64,000 nt of DNA from contig NZ_NPKJ01000060.1 in NCBI RefSeq assembly GCF_002284575.1, positions 382,463-446,462 of the forward strand, read 5' to 3'. Source of the DNA: Mesorhizobium temperatum. GTDB lineage: Bacteria > Pseudomonadota > Alphaproteobacteria > Rhizobiales > Rhizobiaceae. The position numbers were made by a program, and so were the translations under genes. Position 1 is the first letter of the stretch. Every line of letters starts with the position of its first letter. Positions 16,242 through 25,520 of this stretch are shown piece after piece. The notes below the pieces were generated by a model, which was not told where the DNA came from, did no database searches, and saw only the letters and a list, made by a program, of their open reading frames with translations.

Positions 16242-17381
16242 ATGAAACGCCGTCAATTCCTCACTCTCGCCGGCGCTGGCCTCGGCTCGATGCTGATCGC
16301 GCCGCGCATCGTCTTCGCCAATGTGGAAACCGATCGGCGCTTCGTTTTCATCATCCAGCGCGGCGCTGCGGACGGGCTGGACACGATCATTCCCTATGCC
16401 GACCCCGGCTACCGCGCACTGCGCGGCTCATTGGTCATCGACGATCCGATAAAGCTTGACGGCACGTTTGGCCTCCATCCTTCACTCACCGGTCTCCGCA
16501 AGCTGCATCAGGACAAGCAGGCACTGTTCGTCCACGCGGTCGCTTCGCCCTATCGCGAGCGCTCGCATTTCGACGGTCAAAACGTCCTCGAAAGCGGCGG
16601 CACCTTGCCCTATGAACGCAAGGACGGCTGGCTGAACCGGCTGGTCGGCATGCTGCCGAAGTCTCGCGGCGAAGCGATCGCTTTTGCACCGACCATCCCG
16701 CTAGCGCTGCGAGGCCAGGCGGACGTCACTTCCTATGCGCCATCCGCCCTGCCAGAGGCGCCGGACGACCTGATGATGCGCGTCGGCAAGCTCTATGACG
16801 CCGACGAACAGCTGCATGCGCTGTGGAGCAGCGCGATTGAGACACGGGCGCTGGGTGCGGTGAACGCGCAGCGCAAGGACGCAGCGAGCGTCGGCCGCAC
16901 CGCCGCGGGCTTCCTCTCCAAGGCCGATGGACCGCGCGTTGCCATGATCCAAACCAGCGGCTGGGACACGCATAGCGGCCAGCAAGGCAGGCTGGCCAAC
17001 CAACTCAGAGCGCTCGACGCGCTCATCGATGCGTTGCACGTTGGGCTCGGCGATATCTGGAAGGATACGACCGTGCTGGTCGCCACTGAGTTCGGCCGCA
17101 CTGCCGCCGTCAACGGCACTGGCGGCACCGACCACGGTACGGCATCGGCCGCGATGATCGCTGGCGGAGCGGTGAATGGCGGGCGGGTGCTGGCCGACTG
17201 GCCGGGACTGTCTACCGGTGCGCTCTACCAAGGACGCGACCTCGCACCGACGCTCGACCTCGACGCGCTGATTGCGGTGACGGCCGCCGAAACGTTTGGT
17301 CTCGATCCGGAAGAGACGATGCGCACGCTCTTTGCAGGAGGTCGATTCGACGCCGCGATCTCCGACATCGTGCGCAAGTAG
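16242..17381 (+). CDS. DUF1501 protein, Tat-exported, sulfatase-like fold
   Basis: About 379 residues. The N-terminus (MKRRQFLTLAGAGLGSMLIA) is a twin-arginine signal with RRQFL, so the folded protein, probably with cofactor or metal, goes to the periplasm. Family features are 'FVFIIQRGAADGLDTIIPY', 'QTSGWDTHSGQQGRLANQL' and 'TEFGRTAAVNGTGGTDHGT', which carry the His/Asp residues conserved in this alkaline-phosphatase-superfamily branch. ATG 16242 is preferred over 16233 because GAGGAG is spaced 6-8 bases before it. It is the last gene of the sigma-factor operon; the biochemical role is unknown. Confidence 0.87.
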   Translation: MKRRQFLTLAGAGLGSMLIAPRIVFANVETDRRFVFIIQRGAADGLDTIIPYADPGYRALRGSLVIDDPIKLDGTFGLHPSLTGLRKLHQDKQALFVHAVASPYRERSHFDGQNVLESGGTLPYERKDGWLNRLVGMLPKSRGEAIAFAPTIPLALRGQADVTSYAPSALPEAPDDLMMRVGKLYDADEQLHALWSSAIETRALGAVNAQRKDAASVGRTAAGFLSKADGPRVAMIQTSGWDTHSGQQGRLANQLRALDALIDALHVGLGDIWKDTTVLVATEFGRTAAVNGTGGTDHGTASAAMIAGGAVNGGRVLADWPGLSTGALYQGRDLAPTLDLDALIAVTAAETFGLDPEETMRTLFAGGRFDAAISDIVRK

Positions 17382-17405
17382 GACTGGCGTACTCAGCCGG
17401 TCCGA

Positions 17406-17702
17406 TTACCCGACGAACTGGCGGGCGAGGACCAGCACAGCGGCGCCGGCCAAAAACATCGCCATAAGCCCGCCGCGCAGCGAGACCAGCCCGGCGACGA
17501 TCAATGCCGCCCATTCCGCCGGCCCGGCGCCAAGCGCCGCGGGCGCCACCAGCGTCGTCAGCACCGCGGCAGGCACGGCGTTCAGCCCGGCCTCGACGCG
17601 CGGATGGATGTTTTCGAAGCGCGAGATCACCAGATGGCCGCCGATGCGGGTCAGATAGGTCGCAATCGCACCGGCGATGATGATCCACAAGGTTGTGCTC
17701 AT
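17406..17702 (-). CDS. azlD: AzlD-family branched-chain amino acid exporter subunit
   Basis: A 98-residue membrane protein (MSTTLWIIIAGAIATYLTRI) with about four hydrophobic helices and the AzlD-type 'TRIGGHLVISRF' and 'AVPAAVLTTLVAPA' segments. It pairs with AzlC to export branched-chain amino acids. Its ATG at 17702 overlaps the azlC stop by 4 bases (ATGA). A longer frame starting at 17852 is only a shadow over azlC. Confidence 0.85.
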   Translation of the reverse strand: MSTTLWIIIAGAIATYLTRIGGHLVISRFENIHPRVEAGLNAVPAAVLTTLVAPAALGAGPAEWAALIVAGLVSLRGGLMAMFLAGAAVLVLARQFVG

Positions 17703-18427
17703 GGCCGCGCCTCCACACCGCTGTGGTGCGGCGGCAGGATGACCACGAGCAGCACGCCGGCCACGGCGCCAATGGAGACGTGCCAGGGCGAGCCCACCGT
17801 CTTGTAGGCGATGATGGAGGCAGCTGCACTGGCGACGACCACCGGCAGCCACAGCGGCCGTTTGCGAAAGCTCATGACCAGGCCGAGAAAATAGATCGGC
17901 AGCAGAAAATCGATGCCCAGCGCATGCGTATCGGGAATAAGCTTGCCGAACACCGCGCCGAGCGCGCTTTCGATCACCCAGAACACGTAGACCGGCAGGC
18001 CAAGCCCCATATACCAGGCGAAGCCGACCGTCTCGCCTGCCTCCGCCTTGCGCTCAGCCACCGCAAACTGCGGATCGGTCAGAATGAAATAGCCAACGGC
18101 CTGCTGCATCAATGGCCAGTGCGCGATGCGCCGGCCTATGCCTGCCGAGTAGAGCACATGGCGGAAATTCACGGCGAAGATCGACAGCACGATCAGCCAC
18201 GGCGCGACATGCTGCCCGAACAATTCGATGCCGACCATCTGGCTGGCGCCGCCGAAAACCATGGCGCTCATCAGGAAGGCTTCCAGCACCGAAAAACCGT
18301 TGTCGACGGCAATCGCCCCGAACAGCAGTCCAAACGGCGCCGCCGCCACCACGACGGGCATGCTGAGCCGCACGCCTTGCCAGAATTCGCTCTTCGCACC
18401 GTTTTCGGAGATTGCTTGTGCCGACAT
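17699..18427 (-). CDS. azlC: AzlC-family branched-chain amino acid exporter subunit
   Basis: A 242-residue integral membrane protein. 'GVRLSMPVVVAAAPFGLLFG' and 'VFGGASQMVGIELFG' are AzlC signatures, and 'FAVNFRHVLYSAGIG' follows. AzlCD export branched-chain amino acids in Bacillus and relatives; the substrate is assumed here. ATG 18427 has AAGGAG about 8 bases upstream; the frame continues to 18499 without support. Confidence 0.9.
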   Translation of the reverse strand: MSAQAISENGAKSEFWQGVRLSMPVVVAAAPFGLLFGAIAVDNGFSVLEAFLMSAMVFGGASQMVGIELFGQHVAPWLIVLSIFAVNFRHVLYSAGIGRRIAHWPLMQQAVGYFILTDPQFAVAERKAEAGETVGFAWYMGLGLPVYVFWVIESALGAVFGKLIPDTHALGIDFLLPIYFLGLVMSFRKRPLWLPVVVASAAASIIAYKTVGSPWHVSIGAVAGVLLVVILPPHHSGVEARP

Positions 18428-18534
18428 CAGCCACTCCTTGGGGAAAGACCGTATGTAGGGAGCGCCGCCAGCCTTGTCACACCAATTCGCTTGAGCCAAT
18501 GATCAGCGGAAATGATCGCTGGAACGCAGCCAGT

Positions 18535-19215
18535 CTACTCGACCTGGCCTTCAATCGCCCTGCCCCAGCCGAGCAGCGGTCTTGCCCGCAAGGCGAAATC
18601 GACAAGCTCGTCGACCAAGGCCGGCCCATGGATTCCCGCAGGGTCGATTTCGTGCCGGACGGCGAAATGCCGGTTGCGGATGGCCGCCGCCAGATCGGCG
18701 TCCGTGACATGCTCGAAGCCGCGTGGCGCTCGCTTCATGCAGCCTTCCGCATCGAGTTCGAGACGGTTTTGCTTCAGCGCCTTGATCAGCGCCCGGAATT
18801 CGTCCGGCCGCGTCGCGATGGCGTTGCGCATCGCCAGCAAGAGCGCCGGCCCGGGCTGCCACCAGGCAACGCCGGCAAAGCAGCGCTCAAGCCCGATATG
18901 GACGAAGAACACGCCCTGTTCCATCTTGGTGCCGTCAGGCGAAAGGATTGCCGACAGATGCCGGTTGTAAGGACTTTTGTCCTTGGAGAAACGCACGTCG
19001 CGATTGATCCGGAACAGCGACTTCTTGCGATCGCCGCGCAAGCCCAGCCCCACTGCCGCGAAGCGCTCGGAGAGCGTTTCGACCAGATCGCCGAAAGGGT
19101 CGCGCAGCTCGCTTTCGAAAAGGTCGCGGTTTTCCAGAAACCACTCCCGGCTCTGATGAAAATCGAGTGCCTTGAGGAAAGGAATGGCCTTTTGGCCGAA
19201 ACCGTTAAATGCCAC
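18535..19215 (-). CDS. DUF2461 / TIGR02453 family protein
   Basis: About 226 residues: 'FHQSREWFLENRDLFESELR', then 'SLFRINRDVRFSKDKSPYN', then 'GVFFVHIGLERCFAGVAWWQ' are diagnostic of this widely conserved family of unknown function. The frame opens at ATG 19245, inside ligA, but GTG 19215, right after the ligA stop at 19218, gives the family-like start (VAFNGFGQKAIPFLK). It follows ligA closely and is probably co-transcribed. Confidence 0.82.
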   Translation of the reverse strand: MAFNGFGQKAIPFLKALDFHQSREWFLENRDLFESELRDPFGDLVETLSERFAAVGLGLRGDRKKSLFRINRDVRFSKDKSPYNRHLSAILSPDGTKMEQGVFFVHIGLERCFAGVAWWQPGPALLLAMRNAIATRPDEFRALIKALKQNRLELDAEGCMKRAPRGFEHVTDADLAAAIRNRHFAVRHEIDPAGIHGPALVDELVDFALRARPLLGWGRAIEGQVE

Positions 19216-19217
19216 CG

Positions 19218-21368
19218 TCACGCCTTGCCGATCCGCGCCAGCCACGCGTCCTCGTCGATCACTTCGATGCCGAGCTCGGTGGCGAGCTTGAGCTTGGAGC
19301 CGGCACCTGGCCCGGCAACGACGAGATCGGTCTTCTTCGACACCGAGCCGGCGACCTTGGCGCCGAGCTTTTCGGCCATCGCCTTGGCTTCGTCGCGCGA
19401 CATTTTCTCCAGCGCACCGGTGAAGACCACCGTCTTGCCGGAGACCGGCGACGACACGCGACCGACCGGCTCCTCGTCGAGCACTGTGACTTCCGCCAGC
19501 AATGCATCGAGCGCCTGCCGGTTGTGGTCTTCGGCGAAGAAATCGACCACCGCTTCGGCAACGATCGAGCCGATGCCGCTAATGCCGTTCAACTCCTGCC
19601 AGGCAGCGTTGCCTGGGTCGCCCTTGCCGGTCGGCATGACGGCGTTTTGCCCGGCTTCGCGAAAAGCGGCAAAGGAAAGGAAATGGCGGGCCAGCCGCTT
19701 GGCATTGGTCTCGCCGATGTGGCGGATGCCGAGCGCATAGAGGAAGCGCGAGAACTCGACCTGCCGCCGATCGTCGATTGCCGCGAACAGCTTGCGTACC
19801 GAGGTCGCTCCGAAACCGTCGACATTCTCGAGCTTGGTCAACGATGCTGCCTGCCGTGCCTTCAGGGTGAAGATGTCGGCCGGCGAATAGATGCGTAGTG
19901 ACGGATCCTCGGCATGGAAGAAGAACTCGATCTGCTTCTCACCGAGCCCCTCGATGTCAAAAGCACCTCGAGACACGAAATGGCGCAGACGCTCGACCGC
20001 TTGCGCAGGGCAGATCAATCCGCCGGTGCAGCGCCTGACTGCTTCACCCTCCTCGCGCACGGCGTGGCTGCCGCAGGCAGGGCAAAGCACTGGGAAAGCA
20101 TATGGGATACTGTCGGGCGGCCGCTTCTCCAAGACCACGTCGATGACCTGCGGGATGACATCGCCAGCACGCTGGATGCTCACAGTGTCGCCGATGCGAA
20201 TGTCGCGGCCTTCGCGGATCGGCTGGCCGTTATTGCCGATGCCTTTGATGTAGTCCTCATTGTGCAGCGTTGCGTTGGTCACCACGACGCCGCCGACCGT
20301 CACCGGCACCAGCCGCGCCACCGGCGTCAGCGCGCCGGTGCGGCCGACCTGGATGTCGATGCCGGTCAGGATCGTGGTCGCCTTCTCGGCCGGGAATTTG
20401 TGCGCGATCGCCCAGCGCGGCGAGCGTGAGACGAAGCCCAGCCGCTGCTGCAGCTCGAGGCTGTTCACCTTGTAGACGACGCCGTCGATGTCGTAGCCGA
20501 GCGTCGCCCGGTTGGATTCGATCAGCCGGTATTGTTCGAGCAGCCCCTCGACGCTGTCGAACAGCTTCATCAGCGGATTGACCCTGAAGCCGAAACGCTC
20601 GAACGCGGCCACCATGCCCATCTGCGTGTCGGCGGGCATGGCGCTCACCGCGCCCCAGGTATAGGCGAAAAAGCGCAGCGGCCGGCTGGCGGTGATAGAA
20701 GTATCGAGCTGCCGCAAGGAGCCTGCCGCCGAGTTGCGCGGATTGGCAAAAACCTGCTTTCCGGCCTCGGCATTGCGGCGATTGAGTTCGGCGAAATCGG
20801 TGAGGCGCATATAGACCTCGCCCCGTACTTCCAATACGTCGGGAAAGTCCCCCGAAAGCACATTGGGAATCTCGGCGATGGTGCGGGCGTTGGCCGTCAC
20901 ATCCTCGCCGACCTGGCCATTGCCGCGCGTTGCCGCCGTCACCAGCCGTCCGGCCTCGTAGCGCAGCGACAGCGACAGGCCGTCGATCTTCGGCTCGGCT
21001 GTCATCGCCAGCGGCGCGTCGGCGCCGAGCCTGAGGAAGCGGCGGATGCGGCCGACGAAATCGATCACGTCCGCTTCGGCAAAAGCGTTGTCGAGCGACA
21101 GCATCGGAATGGCATGGACGATCTTGCGGAATTTCTCCGAGACCGCCGCACCGACTTTGCGTGACGGCGAATCCTCGCGCACAAGGGCGGGAAACCGCTG
21201 TTCGATGGCGAGGTTGCGCCGCCGCAGCGCGTCGTAAGCCGCGTCCGAAATCGTCGGCGCGTCCTCGGCGTGGTAACGCTGGTCGTGAGCGGCGATTTCC
21301 TCGGCCAACCGCTTCAGCTCGCTGGCTGCTTCACTTTCGCTGAGTGATTCGACTGACTTTTCGGGCAT
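19218..21368 (-). CDS. ligA: NAD-dependent DNA ligase
   Basis: A 716-residue enzyme that seals nicks using NAD+. Domain Ia holds 'RYHAEDAPTISDAAYDAL'; the adenylation domain has the KxDG Lys in 'AEPKIDGLSLSLRYE'. Next are the OB fold, a four-Cys zinc finger ('CPACGSHAVREEGEAVRRC' and CPAQ), helix-hairpin-helix repeats ('IEGLGEKQIEFF', 'LNGISGIGSIVAEAV') and a C-terminal BRCT domain ('VSGKTVVFTGALEKMSRDEA'). Complete and unremarkable. Its position after recN is the standard rhizobial order downstream of ftsZ. Confidence 0.97.
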   Translation of the reverse strand: MPEKSVESLSESEAASELKRLAEEIAAHDQRYHAEDAPTISDAAYDALRRRNLAIEQRFPALVREDSPSRKVGAAVSEKFRKIVHAIPMLSLDNAFAEADVIDFVGRIRRFLRLGADAPLAMTAEPKIDGLSLSLRYEAGRLVTAATRGNGQVGEDVTANARTIAEIPNVLSGDFPDVLEVRGEVYMRLTDFAELNRRNAEAGKQVFANPRNSAAGSLRQLDTSITASRPLRFFAYTWGAVSAMPADTQMGMVAAFERFGFRVNPLMKLFDSVEGLLEQYRLIESNRATLGYDIDGVVYKVNSLELQQRLGFVSRSPRWAIAHKFPAEKATTILTGIDIQVGRTGALTPVARLVPVTVGGVVVTNATLHNEDYIKGIGNNGQPIREGRDIRIGDTVSIQRAGDVIPQVIDVVLEKRPPDSIPYAFPVLCPACGSHAVREEGEAVRRCTGGLICPAQAVERLRHFVSRGAFDIEGLGEKQIEFFFHAEDPSLRIYSPADIFTLKARQAASLTKLENVDGFGATSVRKLFAAIDDRRQVEFSRFLYALGIRHIGETNAKRLARHFLSFAAFREAGQNAVMPTGKGDPGNAAWQELNGISGIGSIVAEAVVDFFAEDHNRQALDALLAEVTVLDEEPVGRVSSPVSGKTVVFTGALEKMSRDEAKAMAEKLGAKVAGSVSKKTDLVVAGPGAGSKLKLATELGIEVIDEDAWLARIGKA

Positions 21369-21372
21369 GCAC

Positions 21373-21450
21373 GGCTCCTCGACGCTGACCCGGAACGATT
21401 TCCTGGGCCATGCGCGAAATCAAATTGCTACAGCTTCCTTGCGCGTTCGA
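21373..21450. repeat. Rhizobial intergenic repeat upstream of ligA
   Basis: On the minus strand this segment reads GGAAGCTGTAGCAATTTGAT, then TTCGCGCATGGCCCAGGAAA and GGGTCAGCGTC. It matches the element at 8912-9006 (TGTAGCACTTTGAT, TTGCGC, GGTCAGCG). It occupies most of the gap between recN and ligA; its role is unknown. Confidence 0.5.
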
Positions 21451-21557
21451 AGGACGCGCGGCGCGCCACAATAGATCAGGATTTTGAGAAAATCATTGCT
21501 GAACGGCAGGATGGAGCCACATCCTGACTCGATCCACAACGCCAAGCATGAGCTCTG

Positions 21558-23228
21558 CTATGCTGCGGTGTTTTCGCGAAGCAGCCGCTCGGCCGCCGCA
21601 CGCGCCTCGTCGGTGATGGTCGCCCCGGCGAGCATCCGCGCGATCTCTTCCTGGCGCGCCGCGCGGTCCATTTCGGCGATGCCGGTGGCGACACGATCGG
21701 CGCCGCCGGATTTGGAGATCAGGAAATGCGTCGCCGCGCGTGCCGCCACTTGCGGCGCGTGCGTAACCGAAAGCACCTGCACGCGCTTCGACAGCCGCGC
21801 CAGCCTTTGGCCGATGGCGTCCGCCACCGCGCCGCCAACGCCGGTGTCGATTTCATCGAAGACCAAGGTCGGCGCCGAGCTGCGGTCGGCCAGCGCCACC
21901 TTAAGCGCCAGCAGGAACCGCGAAAGCTCGCCACCGGAGGCGACCTTCATCATCGGGCCCGGTCTTGTGCCGGGATTGGTGCGCACCCAGAACTCGACCT
22001 GATCGATGCCGTCTTCCATGCGGCTCTCGGCCTCACTTGCCATCTCGACGATGAAGGCGGCCCGTTCGAGCTTCAGTGCCGGCAGTTCGGCCATCACCGC
22101 CCTGGTCAATCCGATCGTCGCCGCATGGCGAAGCGACGAAAGTTGTGCCGCGGCAATGTCATAGGTTTCGCGCGCGGCGGCGGCTTGCTTCTCCAGCCCG
22201 TGCAGGCGCTCCTCGCCGGCGTCGAGATCGGCGAGATCTGCCGCCATCGTGTCGCGCAATTGCGCCAGATCGTCGACCGCCACACTGTGCTTGCGTGAGG
22301 CGGCGCGCAGCGAAAACAGCCGCTCCTCGGCCTGTTCCAGCCGCCGCGGATCGTATTCGGTGGCGCGAAGTGCCGCTTCCACGCCCGATTGCGCCGCGTC
22401 GAGCGACAGCATCGCTTCGTCGAGCGATTTGACCACGTCGTCGAGCAGGCCGGGCACCTCGGTCACCTTGCGCTGCAGCCGCCGCAACAGGCTGGCGAGT
22501 TGCGGCAGGGGCGACGACGGTCCCGAGAGCACATCCTGCGCGTCATGGATTTCCGAGGCGATCTTTTCCGCCCGCATCATAGAGGCACGGAGTTCGGCAA
22601 GGTCGGCTTCCTCGCCGGGCTGGGGGTCGAGCTTCGTCAATTCGGCGACCGCGGCGCGCAGATAGTCGGCCTCGCGGGCCGCCGCCTCCACCTTGGCGCG
22701 GTGTCGCAAAAATTCCTGCTCGCAGGCCCGCCAGTACCGCCATGCCTCGCCGGTCGCCCGCACAGCGCCGAGATGACCGCCAAAACTGTCCAACAATTCG
22801 CGATGGGCGCCGGGATCGACCAGGGCACGCTCGTCATGCTGGCCGTGGATCTCGACAAGCGCGTGACCGACGTCGCGCATCAGCGTCACGCTGGAAGGCT
22901 GGTCGTTGACGAAGACGCGGGTGCGGCCGTCCGCCGTCTGCACGCGCCGCAGGATGATGTCGCCATCGTCCTCGATGGCGTTATCGGCAAGCAGCATGCG
23001 GGCAGGATGGTTGCGCGGCACGTCGAACACCGCGATGACCTGGCCCTGTGCCGCGCCATGCCGCACCAGCGAGGCGTCACCGCGGGCGCCAAGCGCCAGC
23101 GACAGCGCGTCGAGCAGGATGGATTTTCCAGCGCCGGTTTCGCCGGTCAGCACTGAAAGACCGGACGAGAAATCGATGTCCAGCTTCTCGATCAGAACGA
23201 TATCGCGGATCGACAGTCTGGAAAGCAT
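21558..23228 (-). CDS. recN: DNA repair protein RecN
   Basis: A 556-residue SMC-like ATPase acting in double-strand-break repair. It has an N-terminal Walker A ('LTGETGAGKSILLDALSLAL'), two long coiled-coil arms (about residues 165-220 and 270-365), an ABC-type signature around 'ASGGELSRFLLALKVALA' and Walker B 'LVFDEIDTGVGGAVADAIG'. It is 13 bases downstream of bamD in the conserved ftsZ-lpxC-bamD-recN-ligA order. No LexA-like box was identified. Confidence 0.96.
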   Translation of the reverse strand: MLSRLSIRDIVLIEKLDIDFSSGLSVLTGETGAGKSILLDALSLALGARGDASLVRHGAAQGQVIAVFDVPRNHPARMLLADNAIEDDGDIILRRVQTADGRTRVFVNDQPSSVTLMRDVGHALVEIHGQHDERALVDPGAHRELLDSFGGHLGAVRATGEAWRYWRACEQEFLRHRAKVEAAAREADYLRAAVAELTKLDPQPGEEADLAELRASMMRAEKIASEIHDAQDVLSGPSSPLPQLASLLRRLQRKVTEVPGLLDDVVKSLDEAMLSLDAAQSGVEAALRATEYDPRRLEQAEERLFSLRAASRKHSVAVDDLAQLRDTMAADLADLDAGEERLHGLEKQAAAARETYDIAAAQLSSLRHAATIGLTRAVMAELPALKLERAAFIVEMASEAESRMEDGIDQVEFWVRTNPGTRPGPMMKVASGGELSRFLLALKVALADRSSAPTLVFDEIDTGVGGAVADAIGQRLARLSKRVQVLSVTHAPQVAARAATHFLISKSGGADRVATGIAEMDRAARQEEIARMLAGATITDEARAAAERLLRENTAA

Positions 23229-23241
23229 GGTGGCGCGCCGC

Positions 23242-24111
23242 TCAGGCGCCGGTGATCAGCTTCCCGGCCTTGGCGATCCACGAGCCGGCATTCTCGCGCG
23301 GCTCGAGCCCACCAGTCTGCAGGAGCTTGTAGGAATCCTTGTACCACACGCTGTCGGGATAGTTGGTGCCGAGCACAGCCGCGGCAGTCTGCGCTTCCGA
23401 TGTCAGCCCCATCGCATAATATGTTTCGGTAAGGCGCGCGAGCGCTTCCTCGACATGACGCGTGTTGGAATAGGTCTCCACCACGAGGCGGAACCGCTTG
23501 ACGGCGGCGATATATTCACGGCGCTCGAGATAGTAGCGGCCGATCTGCATCTCCTTGCCGGCGAGCTGGTCGTTGGCGAAGCGGATCTTTTCCTTGGCGT
23601 CATCGACATATTCGGAATCGGGCCAGCGCGTCACCAGATCCTGCATCGTCTGCACGGTCTGACGCGCTTCCTTCTGGTCCTGGGTGACGTCCCTGATTTG
23701 CCGGTAGTAGCTCAGCCCGATGATGTACTGGGCATAGGCCGCGTCGTCGGTCGACGGATAGAGCGTGAGATAGCGCTTGGCCGAACCGATCGCCTCGGTA
23801 TAGTTGCCCTGGCGATAGTCGGCAAAGGCGCCCATCACCATCGATTTACGGGCGTATTCGGAATAGGGATGCTGGCGGTCGACCGCACTGAATTTGCGGC
23901 TCGCCTCCTGCAGGCGCCCGGCATTCAGATTGGCGAGGCCCTGATTGTAGAGAACGTCGGCCGGCTCGGTCTGCTCGACATAGGTCGACAGGTCGACATC
24001 CTTCTCGGACGACATGCAGGCCGACAGGAACAGCGATGGAACAACCACCGAAAGCGCCAGGAAAACAGCCCGATGCGGCGCTTTCGATTGACCAATTCGC
24101 TTGAAGAACAT
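23242..24111 (-). CDS. bamD: Outer membrane protein assembly factor BamD (ComL)
   Basis: A lipoprotein of about 289 residues. The signal peptide ends in a lipobox (SLFLSAC, Cys at about residue 32), which anchors it to the outer membrane. Five TPR motifs follow ('ADVLYNQGLANLNAGRLQEA', 'YPSTDDAAYAQYIIGLSYY' and others). BamD is the essential partner of BamA in beta-barrel insertion. ATG 24111 has an AAAGGG-like site upstream and gives a normal signal peptide; in-frame ATGs at 24138 and 24150 would lengthen it. Confidence 0.94.
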   Translation of the reverse strand: MFFKRIGQSKAPHRAVFLALSVVVPSLFLSACMSSEKDVDLSTYVEQTEPADVLYNQGLANLNAGRLQEASRKFSAVDRQHPYSEYARKSMVMGAFADYRQGNYTEAIGSAKRYLTLYPSTDDAAYAQYIIGLSYYRQIRDVTQDQKEARQTVQTMQDLVTRWPDSEYVDDAKEKIRFANDQLAGKEMQIGRYYLERREYIAAVKRFRLVVETYSNTRHVEEALARLTETYYAMGLTSEAQTAAAVLGTNYPDSVWYKDSYKLLQTGGLEPRENAGSWIAKAGKLITGA

Positions 24112-24323
24112 GATTGGATTCCGCCCTTTCGGCGTCATTTCAGTCGTCATTTCGGTCTGGGGCAGCAGGCATAACCATAATCGCCGTGCCCGGCAACGCT
24201 ATCTCCGGCCAATCGCACATTTTTGTGGCGACCTGGCGCAGCCTGCACACTTGCGTGATTTCGCCGGCCAATGATGCATTCATGCAACACCGGCCGGCAG
24301 CCATAAACCCGAAACGTTAAGAA

Positions 24324-25271
24324 TCAGATCATCCAGGGCGCGTAGACAGGCGCATAGACGGCGCTCATCTCGGCGGTACGACCGCGCTCGCGGCGCGTCG
24401 TTTCGACGATCTCGAACGCCGAACGGTCCGACAAAAGGCGGCGCAGCGCTGCCGCATTCAGCCTGTGGCCGCCGCGATAGGAACGGAAGCAGCCAATGAA
24501 CCGGGCGCCGGCCAGCGCCAGATCGCCCATGGCGTCCATCGTCTTGTGGCGCACGAACTCGTTGGGATAGCGCAAGCCTCCCATATTGATCACGCGGTTG
24601 TCGTCGCCGATCACCAGGGAGTTTTCCAGCGAGGAGCCAAGCGCATAGCCGGCTGCCCACAGCCGCTCGACGTCCTTCATGAAACCAAAGGTACGGGCCC
24701 GCGCGATATCGCGGCGGAAAATGTCGGCGTTCATGTCGGATGCGAACAGCTGACGGCCGATCGCTGGGCTTTCGAAATCGATCTCGATCTCGAAGCGCGT
24801 GCCGTCATAGGGCCTGAACTCCGCCCAGGAGGCACCGTTCTCGATGCGAACCGGCTTGACCACACGGATATAGCGGCGCTTGACCGGCAGCGTATCGATG
24901 CCCGCCTGGTCGATCGCCTCGACGAACGCCATGGCGCTGCCGTCAAGGATCGGAACCTCATGGCCGTCGATCTCGATGACGACATTGTCGATGCCGAGCC
25001 CGAAAAGGGTGGCCATCAGATGTTCGACGGTGGCGATATGCTCGCCTGCCGGATCGCCGAGCATGGTGCAGAGATCGGTGGCGCCGACCTCGGAAACGAG
25101 CGCACGGAACTCCCGGTCTTCGCCTCCATTCGAAAGCTGGAACACGACACCTGTATCAGCGTCTGCCGGCAGGAAATGAACGGTAACGGGATTGCCGCTG
25201 TGAACGCCGGTGCCGGTCAGCGTCGCACGCGATTTAAGTGTCGTCTGATAGTCGTGCAAAACAAACCCCAT
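24324..25271 (-). CDS. lpxC: UDP-3-O-acyl-N-acetylglucosamine deacetylase
   Basis: A 315-residue zinc enzyme that catalyses the committed step of lipid A synthesis. Zinc ligands are visible in 'IATVEHLMATLFGLG' (His) and 'EFVRHKTMDAMGDLALAG' (His and Asp); the catalytic-region His is in 'SYRGGHRLN'. 'LTGTGVHSGNPV' is the N-terminal family motif. The frame opens at 25298, but ATG 25271 (MGFVLHDYQTTLKSRATL) fits relatives better. It lies downstream of ftsZ across a 273-base gap with a hairpin, so it probably has its own promoter. Confidence 0.96.
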   Translation of the reverse strand: MGFVLHDYQTTLKSRATLTGTGVHSGNPVTVHFLPADADTGVVFQLSNGGEDREFRALVSEVGATDLCTMLGDPAGEHIATVEHLMATLFGLGIDNVVIEIDGHEVPILDGSAMAFVEAIDQAGIDTLPVKRRYIRVVKPVRIENGASWAEFRPYDGTRFEIEIDFESPAIGRQLFASDMNADIFRRDIARARTFGFMKDVERLWAAGYALGSSLENSLVIGDDNRVINMGGLRYPNEFVRHKTMDAMGDLALAGARFIGCFRSYRGGHRLNAAALRRLLSDRSAFEIVETTRRERGRTAEMSAVYAPVYAPWMI

Positions 25272-25486
25272 AGCCCATACTGCCAACGTCCGCTTCATTA
25301 GCCCAAGGGCGCGGCTCTTTGATCGGCAGGCAGGGCCACTTCCCCGAATCCCAGCAAACCGAAATTGATCGGGGCGAAGATAGTGGTCCGGCAGGAAGTC
25401 TCCAAATCACGGTTTCTTACTCTCTGTAACCGCAATCCGAAGCGGATACGGTCTCGTAACTCCCTGTTTTACAAGCACTTTTAACA

Positions 25487-25520
25487 TTAACAGGCAAACA
25501 ATTTCTTGTCTGCCTGTTAA
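25487..25520 (-). terminator. Hairpin after ftsZ (possible terminator)
   Basis: TTAACAGGCA (25487-25496) pairs perfectly with TGCCTGTTAA (25511-25520) over a 14-base loop that can pair further (ACAA/TTGT). It lies 25 bases beyond the ftsZ stop. There is no strong T-run after it in the ftsZ direction, so it may be a processing site or part of an operator instead. Confidence 0.4.
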
